Positions 34,674 through 35,740 of a stretch of DNA of 35,740 nt are shown here, piece after piece. A program made the position numbers and the translations under genes. Below the pieces are notes generated by a model. That model saw only the letters and a list, made by a program, of their open reading frames with translations, was not told the DNA's origin and did no database searches. The stretch's first letter is position 1, and every line of letters starts with the position of its first letter. Source of the DNA: an uncultured Paracoccaceae bacterium (GTDB lineage Bacteria; Pseudomonadota; Alphaproteobacteria; Rhodobacterales; Rhodobacteraceae); NCBI GenBank assembly GCA_903930735.1, contig CAIYZT010000254.1, forward strand, positions 1-35,740, read 5' to 3'.

Positions 34674-35561
34674 TTAGAAGGACACTCCAAAGCTCAGCCC
34701 GGTGCCGTTTTGGGTAACCAGCGGCGCTGCGGTCAACCCGCCCGCGCGGTAAGCGTCCGAATTTCGCAGCACAATCTCGCCAATCCCGATCCCCAGCGCC
34801 GTGCCCGCCACCATATCCGACACCCAATGCCGATGGCCGCGAATATTGGACACCGCCAGCAGCCCGGCGGCCCCAAAAGGGATCCAGCTGTCGCCATAAA
34901 CGCCCGAATAGACACGGGCCACGGCGAAATACTGGGTGAAATGATAGGAGGGCATGGCGGTTCCGTAGCCGTCCGGTGAGACCGAAATGCCGTGGAAATT
35001 GCCGAAATCGAGCGGATTGTCGGTAAAAGTGCCGTCCGAGCAGTTCGGCTGATCCAGATCGGCGCAGGGCCGCTTGCGCGCGATCACCGATTTCAGCACC
35101 AGCTGCGAGGTGACGAAAGACAGGGCCAGCGCCTTGGACGACAGCAGCGCCGCGCGTTTGGACCGCTCGTCCCCGGTCAGCGCACCGTAAGCATAGCTGC
35201 CCGCGATCCCCGACAGCATCCAGACATCCTCAGACGCAAGCCCCAAATCTGCAAGCTTTTTCTCCCAAGGCAGCTGGGGCAGAGCAAAGCCGTCAAAAGC
35301 CTTTTCGACCGTGTTCTGGTAGGTGCGGGTCAGGGGTTTGTCGAGCAAGACCAACAGGCCGATGCCCGCCAAAATCTTGCCCGTCTTGCCGGGGTTTTTC
35401 ACCGGGGCCTGGATCAGCGCTTTGACATCGTCATCAATGGTCCGAAACGTCTCGCCCCAAAGGCTATTTTTCGAGGAAAACGGGATCGCGCCGTCGGCCA
35501 GGCTGGCGCTCGGCAGCCAAAGCACGGTGATCAGCGCGGCGAGGATTCGTCTTGCGGGCAT
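34674..35561 (-). CDS. Secreted PAP2-superfamily phosphatase
   Basis: A 295-residue protein with a Sec signal peptide (MPARRILAALITVLWLPSAS then LADG). The three PAP2 motifs are present: KSVIARKRP (KX6RP), MPSYHFTQYFAVA (PSGH-like, with Y in place of G) and NIRGHRHWVSDMVAG (SRX5HX3D-like, with N in place of S). The domain points to phosphomonoester removal from lipids such as undecaprenyl pyrophosphate or phosphatidyl compounds at the periplasmic face. The changed residues in motifs 2 and 3 leave some doubt about activity. The C-terminus GLSFGVSF is aromatic. Confidence 0.8.
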   Translation of the reverse strand: MPARRILAALITVLWLPSASLADGAIPFSSKNSLWGETFRTIDDDVKALIQAPVKNPGKTGKILAGIGLLVLLDKPLTRTYQNTVEKAFDGFALPQLPWEKKLADLGLASEDVWMLSGIAGSYAYGALTGDERSKRAALLSSKALALSFVTSQLVLKSVIARKRPCADLDQPNCSDGTFTDNPLDFGNFHGISVSPDGYGTAMPSYHFTQYFAVARVYSGVYGDSWIPFGAAGLLAVSNIRGHRHWVSDMVAGTALGIGIGEIVLRNSDAYRAGGLTAAPLVTQNGTGLSFGVSF

Positions 35562-35593
35562 GAAAGGACCGGAATTAGGAGGTTTGGATCAGC

Positions 35594-35740
35594 CTAAGGC
35601 TGGTCGCCCGCGCGTGCAAGTTCGGTTCTGAAATCGGGCAGCAAAAGCCGGTCGAGCAGCGGCGAGAGATCCTCGATCTGCTCGGCCACCACGTGTACGA
35701 CCCCCGATTGGCGCTGCAAACGGCCCGTGACGCGCAAAAG
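35594..35740 (-). CDS. dnaE2: Error-prone DNA polymerase DnaE2, C-terminal end (partial)
   Basis: The last 48 codons run in from the right edge: LLRVTGRLQRQSGVVHVVAE then QIEDLSPLLDRLL, ending TELARAGDQP. The string G-R-x-Q-R-x-x-G-V-x-H-x-V-A-x-x-x-x-D-L is the C-terminal OB-fold end of DnaE2 (ImuC), the translesion polymerase of the imuA-imuB-dnaE2 SOS cassette. The rest lies outside the window, so completeness and the neighbouring imuAB genes cannot be judged. The PAP2 gene starts 32 bases after its stop. Confidence 0.75.
   Translation of the reverse strand, partial: LLRVTGRLQRQSGVVHVVAEQIEDLSPLLDRLLLPDFRTELARAGDQP

Overview
The window reads as chromosome of a GC-rich alphaproteobacterium of the Rhodobacterales (Rhodobacter/Roseobacter type). 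The evidence is the mraZ-rsmH-ftsL-ftsI-murE-murF-mraY-murD order, a long mraZ leader ending in a strong terminator (the arrangement that yields the sRNA UpsM in Rhodobacter sphaeroides), a DUF1127 gene followed by several CCUCCUCCC hairpins (the CcsR arrangement of the same species), DUF3489, and a dnaE2 3' end.

Bases 1-11160 are accessory and scarred. A 5' part of an IS5-type element with a nonsense codon ends near 502. It is followed by a DUF3489 gene, the 3' stub of its upstream partner, and a frameshifted IS3-type remnant ending at 1740. An intact seven-gene operon follows (2063-9901): an AmiC-like amide sensor, an AmiR-like ANTAR antiterminator, two Dpp/Opp-type permeases, a substrate-binding protein, an acetamidase/formamidase and a fused two-cassette ATPase. 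A strong intrinsic terminator lies directly before the amiC ribosome binding site, so the first two gene products may control read-through into their own operon and the uptake and hydrolysis genes behind it. After the operon come an IS6-type fragment, the 5' end of a probable secreted protease and a frameshifted tyrosine recombinase. The recombinase lies 140 bases from the 3' end of a tRNA-Gly gene, which suggests an old island inserted at that tRNA.

Bases 11161-22100 hold ordinary chromosomal genes: tRNA-Gly(GCC), a porin-like protein, pyruvate carboxylase, a 14-helix drug-type MFS exporter, a UvrD/PcrA helicase and a BenE-family transporter. On the minus strand, the DUF1127 gene and its CcsR-like array are preceded by a candidate heat-shock (RpoH) promoter.

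Bases 22355-33376 hold an Mrp-type Fe-S carrier ATPase and the first half of the division and cell-wall cluster. The mraZ promoter region carries four TGGGN-type boxes at exact 10-bp spacing, the pattern known for MraZ operators. They overlap a candidate sigma70 promoter whose transcript would start about 220 bases before the UpsM-type terminator. The cluster stops after murD: the next genes (HD hydrolase, peptidoglycan-binding lipoprotein, PAP2 phosphatase, dnaE2) are all on the opposite strand.

All calls come from reading the sequence and recalling family features. No database search or folding program was run.
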